Assembly (NCBI GenBank): GCA_019843655.1 | Contig: JACDQD010000002.1 | Location: forward strand, 19,553,154 to 19,617,153 | DNA length: 64,000 nucleotides | Direction of reading: 5' to 3' | Source of the DNA: Lethocerus indicus | Lineage: Eukaryota; Arthropoda; Insecta; Hemiptera; Belostomatidae | Shown here: in pieces, positions 1 to 12,130 of the stretch | Numbering within the stretch: the first letter of the stretch is position 1 | Layout of the letters: each line of letters begins with the position of its first letter | The notes under the pieces: generated by a model | What the model was told of the DNA's origin: nothing | The model's input: only the letters and a program-made list of their open reading frames with translations | The model's database searches: none | Translations under genes and position numbers: made by a program

Positions 1-199
1 AATCACAACTCATAAACGAACTATAAACCAATTCGCCGGGTCCATAATAGAAATCTTCCGAAACTACAATAGGAAAGATGTTTCCGGAATCAGTGAAAGA
101 GAGCAGAATTACATATGAGAACATAAGCAGAACATTATATTGAACGCTAGTGCATAAACAGTCTTATCGATACAGGAATCGGAGTTCGAGAGTGGAAAA

Positions 200-352
200 C
201 CGGTAGGTGTCTGTTTATCGTCTACCGGATGGACAAAACACCTTGTTTGTTTCCATTTGCAAAACACCGAATCCAGTTTTTCCACTGGTAATAGACTCCG
301 AATAATCTGGCGAGTCGTGCCAGAACTAAGAAATCTAACAGTGTTGTCTAGT
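200..352. repeat. Row of consecutive short hairpins
   Basis: Arms: CCGGTAG/CTACCGG (200-228), an imperfect 12-bp stem ATGGACAAAACA/TGTTTGTTTCCAT (229-256), CCAGT/ACTGG (273-288), TCTGGC/GCCAGA (306-324) and ACTAAGA/TCTAGT (325-352). Individually each could be chance. Their head-to-tail spacing is the notable point. Confidence 0.4.
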
Positions 353-2640
353 CCGCAGATTGATCCCTTTACGATATTTTAATAATGGCTAAATAAATAT
401 TAACTAAATATCTTTAGTGATATTAAAAAAAGGGAATATCCGCGTTATTTTGATGCCTGCTACCGCTTATCCACCATTAAGTTTTGCACTGCTTTCGGCA
501 TATCGCCAGTGTTAGTATTAAAATAACTGGACGCTTCATGTTTTTTCTACTATATATACACCATAATATCACTACGCTTCTATGATACTTTAGTTATAAA
601 CACAGTTTCTTTCACCAATATATTGATGCCCCCGAGCTGAATCTATTCATAAACCCGGATTGTACGCGGTTCTTGTTGAATAAATTAGACCTTAGCATTT
701 GAGCGAATGGACTTAGAAAACCCCTGTCTTAAACCCTTATTGCACCCCCTTCAATAGTAATTTTTGATCTGCAAACGTTATCTGCAAATCTCAATATAAG
801 GGTTTAACTGGGAACTACAGTTAAATTTCTGTAAGACCTGCCGGAAGCAGGTAGGGTGGTTTTAATAGGTGTATTGAATGATATCAAGATTAAATATTTT
901 CCTTCAAATAAATTTCTCTGTCCCATTTGCTCCCAAACTTTCTTCGTCTCTGTTCCTCCCGTTGGCCCTTTAGAAGGGCAACTTATTCAATTAAACAAGA
1001 GGCCTGTAATCGAAAGCCGCCCTTCTCTGAGCGGCCGCGGCCTAAATGTGTAGCCACCGTGACTCCCACTATAGCATAAGCAACCCTGATAAGCTCAATT
1101 TTCCTATCTGGGTTACATGTTGTCGGGATTGGAAAAGTTTGTTTAAAACTTTGTTCGAAACATTGAACCCTATATTAGGAGGAGAGGTTTCTGTGAAAGA
1201 TAGTAATAGCAGAGCAGATGTAACGACGTCTTCTGTGTTTCATATTTGAAATTGAAGAATAATTTTTTACTCTTAAGGAAAGTTCTGTTAATACTTAGCA
1301 CAAATAGGGACCTCCCTCCTTCTACTAAGACACAGGATCCTTTTCACTAAAACCTCCTATTTATATTATATAGTACCTCTTCGAGATATTAGGTCAGGTA
1401 TACGCGTTAATAGTGCTATAAATAACAAGCGTCAAAATGTTTGAACCTTAGGATTTGAGGTTTTATCCCAATAATTAAAAATTCACATACAGTAAAAATA
1501 AATCAACATAATGAAATAGATCTAATATGAGACTCCAGTTTGTTTCCATTCAAATGTGTTCATTATACTTGTTTTTATTCTTCAATTATTTAAAATTATT
1601 ATTTAATAAGAATATAAAATTGAAAAAATGCAATTGCACCAATAGAGAAAACTATTTTAATGAGTTGTCCACAAAAGGTTCAAAACACCGTCACAAAAGG
1701 CAGAATATGAATCATCGCGCGGAGCATGCGAAAATATGCTTTGGAATGGCCAAGAGCCAAATTGGTTCATGACGCTTCGTTTTAGGAATGGGAGCCGGGC
1801 AATTTTTGATAAATTGCGAGACTGACCGGAGAAATATTTGATCGCCGGAAACAAGCCACTGTGGGAACCGAACCAGGAAAACTTCCAATCGGGAATGGCG
1901 AATTGTTCGAAAACTCTAACTGAGAGGATGTATATACACAAAAGGAGCTTATTTTTTTTAATCCATGAAGAAAGAAATTTATACACACATACACACACAT
2001 TTAGATTTACACCGCTAACAACCCTCAGCAAATACTTAGAAACGATTTTTCAAATATATTGTATTCGAAATGGTACAAATAAAAGTGAAAGGAAGTTCTT
2101 ACGGAAATACATGCTGAATACGATCCGTTAATGGACTACCGTAAATCGTGTATAAGGCGGCTGGGACGCAAATCGGCTATCACGGTTACAGGCGAGTTTA
2201 AGCGTGACAAAGTTGGATTATACCGTAGACGAGCACACAGCTGTATGGCCTCAGTTCAAAACAGTGAACACCTCGACTGTTACATCATTTATATTGTACT
2301 ATGGTACTAACTTTGAACTCAATAAAGGACAAGCGCGAGACGGAGATTGTAAAGGGGCATAGCTGAAGCCGTAGTACCTTAACAATACCGGTTAAACTGT
2401 ATAGCTTCATGTACTTTGCCAATTGATCAAATTCTTTTTTACCCAAATATCCCGTATACATTTTGTTACTTTATTAATGTGTGTGTGTGTTAACTAATAT
2501 CCATCGTATATTGTTGAGTCGCGTTGCAAAGACAAGCCGCTGTCCGTAATTCTACGCCAAACCACGTTTTACTTAAACTCGCGGACCGACGAGATGTAAA
2601 CAAAGGACCTGCCGCGTAGTAAACTGAACTATTCGTCTAT

Positions 2641-2998
2641 TTCAGCAACCGGTATAAGAAAAGTTTAATTGAACCCCCCGCTGGCTACGCCCACTCGCGA
2701 CGCTACTTTAATTATAGATCGGGGAAAGCTTAATAATAGTTTCTAGGTAGACGCGTAAAACCGAGCCGGAGGGGTGACGACCGAAATAATCCGCGAGGAG
2801 GGGGGGCGGCAAGTCACCGACGCAAAACATTCGGGAACTGCACGCTTCACCCGGATTAATGGCCCTCCAATGTTTACCGCTCCGAAATTATTTTCTCGGA
2901 ATCGGGTTAGAAGACCGCAACTCAGAAATCAACCGGCCGCGTGCCCTTACACGGGCAACGCAATCAAAATGAAAATGTTGAGGCAGCGATAACACAAC
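2641..2998. other. GC-raised unique block
   Basis: Local GC and CpG rise (GCTGGCTACGCCC, GGAGGGGGGGCGG, AACCGGCCGCG). The frame at 2774-2992 is open for 72 codons, but I do not recognise the translation. Candidate cis-regulatory element. Confidence 0.25.
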
Positions 2999-3414
2999 AA
3001 GTCGAAATTATCCCTCGACAAATATTTATTCAGGCATGCTTTACTCAATATATTGGGACTGCCGGGTTTCCCAGAGCTCGCGGATATTAAATTTGAACAG
3101 TAAAGTTAACAATTTTCATGTCCCCGGCCTCAACCGCCACATTCATATTGAAATATCACTTGTGCGCGTTTTTCCCATCCAAACACCTATGTCCATCACT
3201 CCAATATCCCAGTCCGAAGGAGCGTACCCATAAAACTTACAATCAGTTCACAATCGAATACATCTATTCTAAGTTAACATAACGCCAAAGGAACGTTTGA
3301 ACCGCAAGATGAATCAACTCAACTAACACGGCTAGTCACCTGGCGTTTTTCACTCATTGCCAAGACCAGAACCTGGGAGAGCACTGCCCCACTGTGGGTG
3401 TGTGGACATGATGA

Positions 3415-3445
3415 AATATACCAATCTGTAAAAGACTGGTATATT
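3415..3445. repeat. Hairpin, 9-bp stem
   Basis: AATATACCA pairs with TGGTATATT, with a partly paired 13-base interior. Confidence 0.6.
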
Positions 3446-4537
3446 AGATTTTTTCAGATCCCCGAAAAGAAGAATGAATTATAATTTACCAGACCTGGTG
3501 ATGTGAATATAAGAAACCGACCTAAAGTAAAAGCACGATAAGCCCAACTGGACCAGAGACATTTCAGGATCCACCATCGCCCATTCACCAGACGCACTAT
3601 GATACGCTCGGGTTTTCGCAGGTCGAAAAATCCTGAAGCGGGATCGCTGTGGCCCTAAAGGCCAGCGTCGAAAACAAACTGGTTCCGAGAAATTCGCGAC
3701 GCGTGTGTTAGACAGTTATAACTGTGCACTTCAAACGGGAACATTTTGAAAGAGAACAGTCAACCGATTTATCGGATTTTGTTGAATTCTCTTTGAGCCC
3801 ATTCCACGAATTAAATGATCAACCGTCGCGCATAGTCGATACACAAAATCCTTTAGAAAAAGAAATTCGGTTATTTACTAACCATCCTTGACTAAGATTT
3901 CCTCTCGGGCGGAGCTTCAATTAACCGGGCGGTCAACGTACAAGAAAAACCTTCCGTCTATATATAAACGTTTCTAAAAATGAATTCACCACCTATCCCC
4001 CACCGTTTGCTCTAAACGGTATGCGAATTTCAAAATGTGACATTTGCGACTAAACGGTATTCTTTCATTCTTTAATTTTCGTATAAAAAACGTTGTCTTT
4101 GTTCTTTTGTCCTTTCCATTTAACTTTTCCTCCCCGGTAATCAGTTTGAAATAAAATTAATTTTTAAATAAAATCAGGTAACCTGATAGATGAAATAAAA
4201 TTACCGAGTCGTTTTACTTCACTCTCAATCCGGTTAAAAGAAATTTATAGTTATATAAAACAATACGTACAAATTATATCCTCCGACATAGATGATATAA
4301 TTAGCTTCATAACTAGAAATCTGACAGCATCCTGATCAACACGATTTATGACCGATTATGATCAGCAGCAATATATATGTATGTAAAAAGGAATATAGTT
4401 TTTTACTGAATGATTTAGCATTACCCCTTCTACGTTTCCCTACAGCGCATAGGAAAGTATCATTTATCAGTAAAGTAGATAATATTTTATACGCTTCAGA
4501 ACACCAATATACTGAAAATGACAAATGGGCGACCTGA

Positions 4538-4604
4538 CCTCCACCTAGATCTAGTGGAGGCATCTTCCGGTCTTAGACCGAAGATACTTCCCCTTGTTGG
4601 AAGT
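4538..4604. repeat. Three abutting hairpins
   Basis: 4538-4560: CCTCCAC/GTGGAGG with the palindromic interior TAGATCTA. 4562-4585: ATCTTCCGGTCT/AGACCGAAGAT with one bulge. 4586-4604: ACTTCC/GGAAGT. They fill 67 bases with almost no unpaired sequence between them. Confidence 0.65.
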
Positions 4605-5806
4605 CGTTTGACTTTTGTTATCTCCCTAAAATGTTTGTCCGTACTTTAGTTTTATCATCTAACTTTAGATTCATTCATAATATAACGATGTACTGTTCGG
4701 AAGGAAAAATATTATGTACCACATTTCCTGATTCTTCTTGTTCTGATACCTTCAGGAGAAGTGAAAAATCGTTACCTGCGAGCATCAACTTCAAAGATTA
4801 ATCCAACACTTATTCATATTCTATGATGACTTTACCTTAACTGTTATGCTCATAGAAGCTTTCAGATATTTTTGAACCGTTCATCATTTTGTCGGCTTTG
4901 TATCTTGACTTAATGGCGTCGCTTTTTTCTATATTTAACTTGGGTCGTTGCATAGTGTAACTATCATCGAGCTACCGGATGGTAATATTCTGGACAATCG
5001 GATATCCAGATACTTGCCTAGGGAAATGCTCGGTTAGGGAAAGGAATTGCGTAAGAGGGAGAACAAACAAGGATTTGGTGGCTCGTCGGTGGATCCGTCC
5101 AATAATAGCGAATTGGGGCCTTGCATCAATGCTCGGGCAGAAGCCTGTTTACGACGCCGGAAACAACCATAATTGGTCCTTCTGATATTCAACACGAACT
5201 AATTGTCCATAACTCTGGGGTCATAACTCAAATCTAGTGGCCTTGAGGAGTAATTCAACCAGGAACAGAACATATAAGTAAACCTTATAGAAATGTATCT
5301 GCCCCGTTTCGATCGGAGGAGGACAAATTTTTGCTTTCCGTAAGCATTATTGCTGTATAAGGTCAATATCTACCTGTTTTTAATCCGACCAAAATAGTAA
5401 TTAAAATAAATATTATTTAAAAATGAAATTTTCGATTTATTGAAATTACAACGTAACCACAAAAGAAATGCAAATATTATTTGCGAACATCTTCATATAC
5501 AAACGTTTATTTTCTAATAAATTTTATTTACAAATCCGCCGCAATATTCATCCGCTGTTGTTCAATCGCGGAATTACTTTTGGGTGCGTTACATTTGAAC
5601 AGAATAAATTCATCTGCGGGAAGGAGTAGCGAATATAGTATATTAGATGCGACGCGAGTATAGCGTGCTACTACAATTTTAGTAGTTTACACGTTATCTG
5701 GAGCTCGTTTGTTCCAGAAAACCTAAACTTCGCCCACACACTAAAGTCAATAGCTCCTATTTGCTTGGGGCTGTGTCGCTAGGCCATCTGAGACCGGTTG
5801 TTGAAT

Positions 5807-5831
5807 TGGCCCAGTTTCAAAACAGGGAACG
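5807..5831 (+). repeat. TGGCCCAGTTT repeat, copy 1
   Basis: Matches 11730-11753 at 22 of 25 aligned positions (two substitutions, one indel). The core also recurs at 16887-16898 and 17218-17229. Confidence 0.6.
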
Positions 5832-5904
5832 AAACCAATTACAAGGGGGTCGACTATATCTTAACTTCGCGACCGGACTCGACTCCAAGTTAGAATTTTA
5901 GAGA

Positions 5905-5969
5905 GTCGGACGTTAAATAACGCCCGACGAGAGTTTTGTCGACAAAACAACTACGGTCATTTTTGACCG
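5905..5969. repeat. Hairpin and palindrome cluster
   Basis: 5905-5928: GTCGG-A-CGTTA/TAACG-C-CCGAC (ten pairs, one mismatch). 5933-5948: perfect 16-bp palindrome GTTTTGTCGACAAAAC. 5954-5969: CGGTCA/TGACCG. Confidence 0.65.
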
Positions 5970-7783
5970 ATGTTTTTTCTCATCGCATCCAGTGAGGACG
6001 TCCGACGTCATCGGGCGATTAGCGACACGCGCCTGACACGAGTCGCAAAAACGCCCACTTTTACCAACGTTATGGAAGTGGAGTCAATTTTCCTTATTGA
6101 TATAAAATCAGATTATGAGTTTAAAGCAATAACAGGGCAGCGGGATGCTTTATAACGAGACTTTTGTTATCCAGGCCTGCACAAGTCGCGAATGCTTCCA
6201 CGGTTGGGAAAGAAGTTGTAGTAAGGGATTGTCGTTGCCAGAACAGCTGTGAAAATTGTTTCGAAACTATCAATGAAAGATACTTATGAACATCACGAAA
6301 TGTGGCATACGTTAGAATCTCTAGCGTAATACACACCGTCAAAAATAGGATCCGATATAGAAAACGGAATGGAACGAACGATTATGAGATGTCGAAACAG
6401 TTCTATCGTAACCCACACAAGTCGAAAATAGAAACAGAAATCGCGACAGGAATTGTATCTGGAAGACCTGAAATTTCTATATATTGTGAAAATAAATAGA
6501 ACATCATTGTAATTTGTTTCTCTGACAATAGACCGCTTCCAGTGGGAAACCCTATGCTTTCTGCCACCCACGCGGGCCGGTATTGCAGTTAGCTATTTCC
6601 TACAAATGCTCAGGCCGTAAAGAAAAGTCCGGCTGACAACGACATGCGGCCGGTGAGTCAGCCCGCGGCAAATTTTGACAGGAAGGGCTTTCTCCGTACG
6701 GGGCCGTCTTATTTATTGTCCTGTCTCCCAGTTCGAAAGGTAGTATACTGCCATCGTATCCAACACTGTAGCTATGCAAAACACGGTGCCTGGCACTCGG
6801 AAAGCATTCAGGAAGTGCAGTAGATGTCAATCTACGTGAATAGTGCGGCTGCGGGCGTTATCTAATATACACGATAAATGCCAGGTCCCACCCGGCATAG
6901 TGAGTAGCGTCGTATGCTGTAGTACGCGCCTATGGCTGTATGTGAAAGTATTCACCCGACTGATTTGAAGCAAATCCACCAAAATTATATAAAACTTCCA
7001 GGAGTGAAATAGGGGCATCTATCGAGATAACCTCAGTCCTGTTTCCATTATCGCAATTAAAAAATGTATGATTAAAATGTGCTTTTAAGTAAGAAAAAAG
7101 CCAGTCTAGTCAAGAGGACGACCATCGTAGTCCTGGTTACATTAGCTTTTTAAAAATCATTGAGACGGCCGTCGAAAATTGTGCACGCGGATATTCATAC
7201 AGAAATTGTGTCAAAAACAATTGTCAATGGCGGCAAATGGCGTCACTTTTGGTGACACAATAGTGTGGTATGACTGAAGCAATTATTCTTCAAGCAATTT
7301 CATCGTCACAGCGAGTTATCGTAGTTGAGGTTCTATGGTACGTTCACAATCCAATACACATAAGGCTAAATTGTTTATTTACTATAATAAATTAACTGCT
7401 GTTTCTTTATTTATTTATCAGTATTTGGGAGTATTATATTTTGGGCCACTGAAACACCAACAAGTTTGCAAGTCGATTTTTTAAACTGTATAAAATGCAG
7501 AGGGCAACTTCCAGGATACGATGGAACGAAGAAGGAGAATTTTTGTTTGGAGACTGAAGGAGCTCCGCATGGGTGAATTTCCCAAACCCCCGCTTCCCTT
7601 TAATCGACTACTCAAGTTTGACCCCAATAGAGAAGAGAGACCGAATGCGATGGGATTTTCTGAAGCATTAGTGCGTGAAGGTCGGGTATCCGATTCTTTG
7701 ACCGACCCCAAATCACATTTTACATCGCGGAGCATTAGGTTTGACGATTTTACGTTCACTAAATTAGAAAATAATAGGTCACT

Positions 7784-7788
<5 letters not shown>

Positions 7789-7832
<44 letters not shown>
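7789..7832. repeat. (AT)n microsatellite
   Basis: 22 uninterrupted AT units. Confidence 0.97.
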
Positions 7833-7834
<2 letters not shown>

Positions 7835-9239
7835 TTTATGGAAGCGTCTTTTCTACAAGAATATTCGACTTATGGAGCTTATCGTCCCATACGGTCCAAT
7901 AATTTGAATTTGTAATTGTTGTCCTGAATCAGTTATTATTTTTAATTATAAATTTCTGAAGATAACATTCCTCAGTCCTTGACACAGTATGGGTTTATTG
8001 GGTCAGTTAAAGGCATAAAATGATAAATTCTCATAATTTTTCCAGTGAATCATTCTACCACGCGCGCGCTTCTATATATTTTAAAATGTGATTAATACCG
8101 TCGTATATGTAAAATAATATATTTTAATATACATTGACAATTTTAATAAATTTTTATACCATGCATAAAGCAATAAATAATAAGAAGTACTATATTATTT
8201 CAGAATTCACGCAACACCAAGAATGTTTCAACATTTACAAGAACACGGTTCATATTGACCTAAAGATTCAGCGCCCCAATGGGTTAAACTTTAGTACCCT
8301 AAATAAACGAATTTCCTTTGCTCCTGTGACCCAGTTTTCGTAATGGCATTCAAACTGTTAAGTCGCTAACGGAAACCAATTGTCGGAACTCAATTAGTGG
8401 GAAATCCCTTTATTGAAAGGACTTCGAAGGCAGGACAGAATTTTTAAGTCAATTCTAATTTCTCTATGGAACGAAAGGGCAATTTAATTTTGATTGTGTA
8501 CAGATAGCACAGTTCTCGCCGAAATGTATCTGATGTGATTTAAAAAATATAAGAAAAAACTTCTAGGCTTCACATCAACGCTCTTCTTTTTAATAATTAA
8601 GCAATTCATGCAGAATGGGAAAATGATACAGAGGTATCCCTGCACGAGTGATGGATGTAATACTTACGGTCTCATTCATGCTTTTCACATGTTCATTACT
8701 GGTATAATAATGTTATGTTAGTGTTTCCTAAAACTCATGATAATATTGCCATATTAATGTTGTGTCTCCTTAAACGTAAAATATATAATAAGATCATTAT
8801 AGTTTATTAGAGGGAAAATAGTTCCCATGAATGGGTAGCATAAAGCAGTGTACGTAAATAACTATTGCGAACCTCAATATTCGTTTGTCACTCTGAAAAC
8901 TCGGAACAAGATGCATACAGGAAATGAGATCGGATTGCATGCTCTGACACATTCAACAGGAAGATATTGCATCCTTTAAAGGAAATCGCCTCCACCCCCT
9001 CTCAATGGAACTGGGGCTTCAAATGGGACTAAAAATTGTTTGTTCTCAAGGGCGACGTTTCCCCCCATGTTCAGCCAAAGGATTTCTGTGGGCTAGTCAC
9101 AAAAACAATGAAACTGAAACAGTTCGCAAAATTAAATATTTCGCTTTTAGGTTAAGTTATTAGATTAGAAAGTTATTCATCCACACTGTGTAAGTTCACG
9201 ATGTGTGTATATATGTACTTTTTCCGTCGGTTCTTCTGA

Positions 9240-9540
9240 GCTCTGCCAAAAAAATAGGACTTCCGGAGTCTGGAATATCCGGTGTCGGGCCTACCCTCAG
9301 GTAAAAATCAATGGGTAGGTGGGAGCCTCTCCCCTGGGACAATATTTGGGCGGTAGAGGATGGAACCGACGGGGTGAAGGTCGGGTCGGCCGGGTATTGT
9401 GCGCCGTGGCCCGGGCAATAGTGTCAAGGACCAAACCCCCACCCATAGCCCCAAACATCACCCATCCTGCAAACTTGCGAAGGTTCCAGTTACCGCGGGA
9501 ACCGTCTAGGAGCCTTCAGAACAACGTGGCCTGAGGAATG
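9240..9540. other. GC-raised unique block
   Basis: Raised GC and CpG (GGAACCGACGGGGTGAAGG, GTGCGCCGTGGCCCGGGC). Open for 71 codons in one frame, but the translation is Pro/Arg-rich and unfamiliar. Candidate regulatory element rather than an exon. Confidence 0.25.
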
Positions 9541-10750
9541 GTTCACTTTCCCTTCCATTGCGTATAATGTATGCAATTGGATATCGAGTGGCGTGTAGAC
9601 ATTATAATTGAGGATAAAAGATGAATTGACCGAACTTTTTAAAAAATAATGTCTAATAAAAAAAATTTATTTTATTCAAAGTGACAATTAGCATTTTATA
9701 AATCTAATCGACATGCGGTAACTAAGATATTCCAAGTGGTAATTCCGTTAAAATTGTCTCGAATGATTTAGATTGTACAAATTTACAAGAAGCTACATTT
9801 CAATATTAATGGCGAGGACTTGCAGAAATAATTGTTTCATAACCCCAACTGCCGTCTCTCTCTATCTTATAATGTGTCACATACAGAGTAGTATAAACTC
9901 ACACTGAGTAGGAACGGTGTCAAGGTGTTGCCGACAATCAATATCATGACAATGTCTTATTCTGAGAGACCGTCTGGCACCGCCGCGAGACACCTCAGAG
10001 AACATTTAACTAAACCTGACCCCCTCACCACAACAACAACATTCGGGCCTTGCCTGACTTTAATCGTCAAAACATCGGCCATTATGGAATCAAAACCGAA
10101 ATTTTTACTGTCAAAATGCTTTTAGGGTAAAGCGTTAATATTTTTCCGTGAGTAGTAAAGAAAGGATGCTAACTCTTGGGGAAGTCATTAGCAAAATAAT
10201 TACTCCTCCGATTTTCAGTTTCCTATTTCCGAGAGTAGGACACGACAATTTTTATTGTGCCTGCAGTAATAACACATTCTTCTTGACTATAACATAATCT
10301 ACCCTTATCTCTATCCTTATTTTATATAAATAATCCTTATTAAATAAAAATAATACATAAATCTTATTTCCGCATCTCCCCTTATTCTTCGGCACGGGCC
10401 CAACGCTTCCGCTGTTAGTCTTGTATTGGTCGGGAGTGACCCAAACACGAGACCAGCTATTTGGTGGGAACGCACAACGCTCTCCAAACACAACAGGGCC
10501 CACTCCAAACAGGCGAGCCCTCCCATGAACAATAATAACGCCTCTACTCCCAGAAAACAGCACCAATACGTCACGCCACAGACACCCACATAATATCTTG
10601 CCCTGCAGACCCACATATAATTCGGTTGTTTATTTTCTTGCCGATTCGTTTATTCAGGACAATTGCTATAACTATAAATATATATGTAATCTAATAATAT
10701 ATCGTACACTCTCGCAGGGAGTGTAATTATAATGCAGACAAGAGACCTCA

Positions 10751-10815
10751 TTGGCAGCTGACGAAGTGCCAAACAAACATTAATACTGTAGGAATTCATG
10801 GCCGAAGCCATGAAT
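10751..10815. repeat. Two neighbouring hairpins
   Basis: 10751-10772: TTGGCA/TGCCAA. 10794-10815: perfect 9-bp stem ATTCATGGC/GCCATGAAT closed by the tetraloop CGAA. Confidence 0.6.
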
Positions 10816-11689
10816 GTGTCGAAAGAAGTCACTCCTTCGGACCTTAAGTGCTCATAAAATCGCAAAAAATGTATTCTCTTATTCGAACAAACCGACAGAT
10901 GAAGGGAAATTAGGCCGATTGAGAGGAAAAAACATTTATAAGGGAAAGAAGGCCGGGCGGTGAGGGATTGCAATGGACAGCTGGTCAATATCAGACTAGG
11001 CCCCCTCTTCTAGGGGAAACTTAACATTCCTCCGAGTGTAGCTGAAAGCCTCATCTCAGTCATACCCGGGGGTCGAACATTTTTTCTTGTCCTAATTCCT
11101 TCGCCGTGGAAAAGGAGTTTCAAGTGTCATTTCGCCGCCTACATGTAGTGGGCGGGAGTAATGATGGTGTCATGTTCTGGAGTTCTCAGGTTAAAGTACC
11201 TCTCTCTATTGAGTATTTTACTCATAACCAGTACTTTTAGATGAGGAATATGTAGCCTGCGATATGACATATCAATTACACCCGCTACTAAAATTGTTTA
11301 AAACTCTATAAGGGAATAATAACAGTCAAAGCCCACTCAGTATTCTTTAAATGATTTCAAACATGTACTACATACGTAAATTTACACTACTCTCCATCAG
11401 TTGAAGACGAACGTTACAAAGTATAAATAAGCGTGTTATAATAATAAATATCAATTAACCACGTGCTAGTGTGCCAATAACTACTAATTGACTGTAAAGT
11501 TTAATTTATAACATAATCAGGTATAAAAGCGACACGCAAGAAATTATATGTTCGAAGGGTCAAAATTCATCACCCCGTTTTTTACGGTCCCGAAACACGA
11601 CTTCGATAACCGAGGACCTATTTATGACTTCCCGGAAGGGGCGGTAAATTAGAACCGGTGTGGGACTTGAGGCTAAGTTTTAAGAGCCA

Positions 11690-12130
11690 ATTCAACTTTC
11701 GAAAAGTCCGGGAGGGGGCGGGCCCCCGGTGGCCCAGTTTTGAAACAGGAACGGGTGCAATCTCCGCGCAAACGGTCGGCGGGACAATATTCGGAGACGG
11801 ACACAGGCGGCGTAAGGAGCCCACTTACGACAATTGCTCGCCGGAGGAAATTAATTAATCGGCAGAGGAAGAATTGAAAGAGGACGCCGCTTTTAATAGC
11901 CAACCCTTGGAACCGGTCCATCACCCGGCTTCCTTTCTCCCTCCTCTCCCTCTCACAATCTCTCTCTTCTTTCCCCCGAGACATAACTGTTCTCTTTTAT
12001 GGCTCGCTCTCCCTTCCCTCACACTCCCCCGCCCGCCTTCTTTAAAATTTATGATGAGCAAAAAACAACGGGGGGAGCTATCGGCTCGGGGTCCACTTTA
12101 TTACGGACAGTTAACCCGAATACTTGGCAG
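11690..12130. other. GC-raised block with polypyrimidine tract
   Basis: Starts with a G/C-rich stretch (GGGAGGGGGCGGGCCCCCGG) containing a second copy of the TGGCCCAGTTT word, then a C/T-rich tract at about 11,930-12,035. On the other strand the tract gives GAGAG words of the kind bound by GAGA-type factors in insects. Regulatory role inferred only. Confidence 0.3.
11730..11753 (+). repeat. TGGCCCAGTTT repeat, copy 2
   Basis: TGGCCCAGTTTTGAAACAGG followed by AACG; near-identical to 5807-5831. Confidence 0.6.

Larger units (their letters stand above)
1..7788. other. Gene desert, left part
   Basis: Non-coding by inspection: open frames are under about 130 codons, in all six frames, with unfamiliar translations. 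CpG is not depleted; I count about 17 CpGs in 3001-3360. Contains a GC-raised patch (2641-2998) and several short hairpins listed separately. Smaller palindromes include ACAGTTATAACTGT (3712-3725) and ATCAGGT-A-ACCTGAT (4173-4187). Confidence 0.55.

Noticed and set aside
3712..3725. Short perfect palindromes such as ACAGTTATAACTGT as individual regulatory sites
   Set aside because: Palindromes of 12-16 bp are expected a few times by chance in 45 kb; not claimed singly.
10252..10616. Overlapping 120- and 99-codon minus-strand frames in the desert
   Set aside because: Two frames open over the same bases with no conserved motif; typical of unselected sequence.
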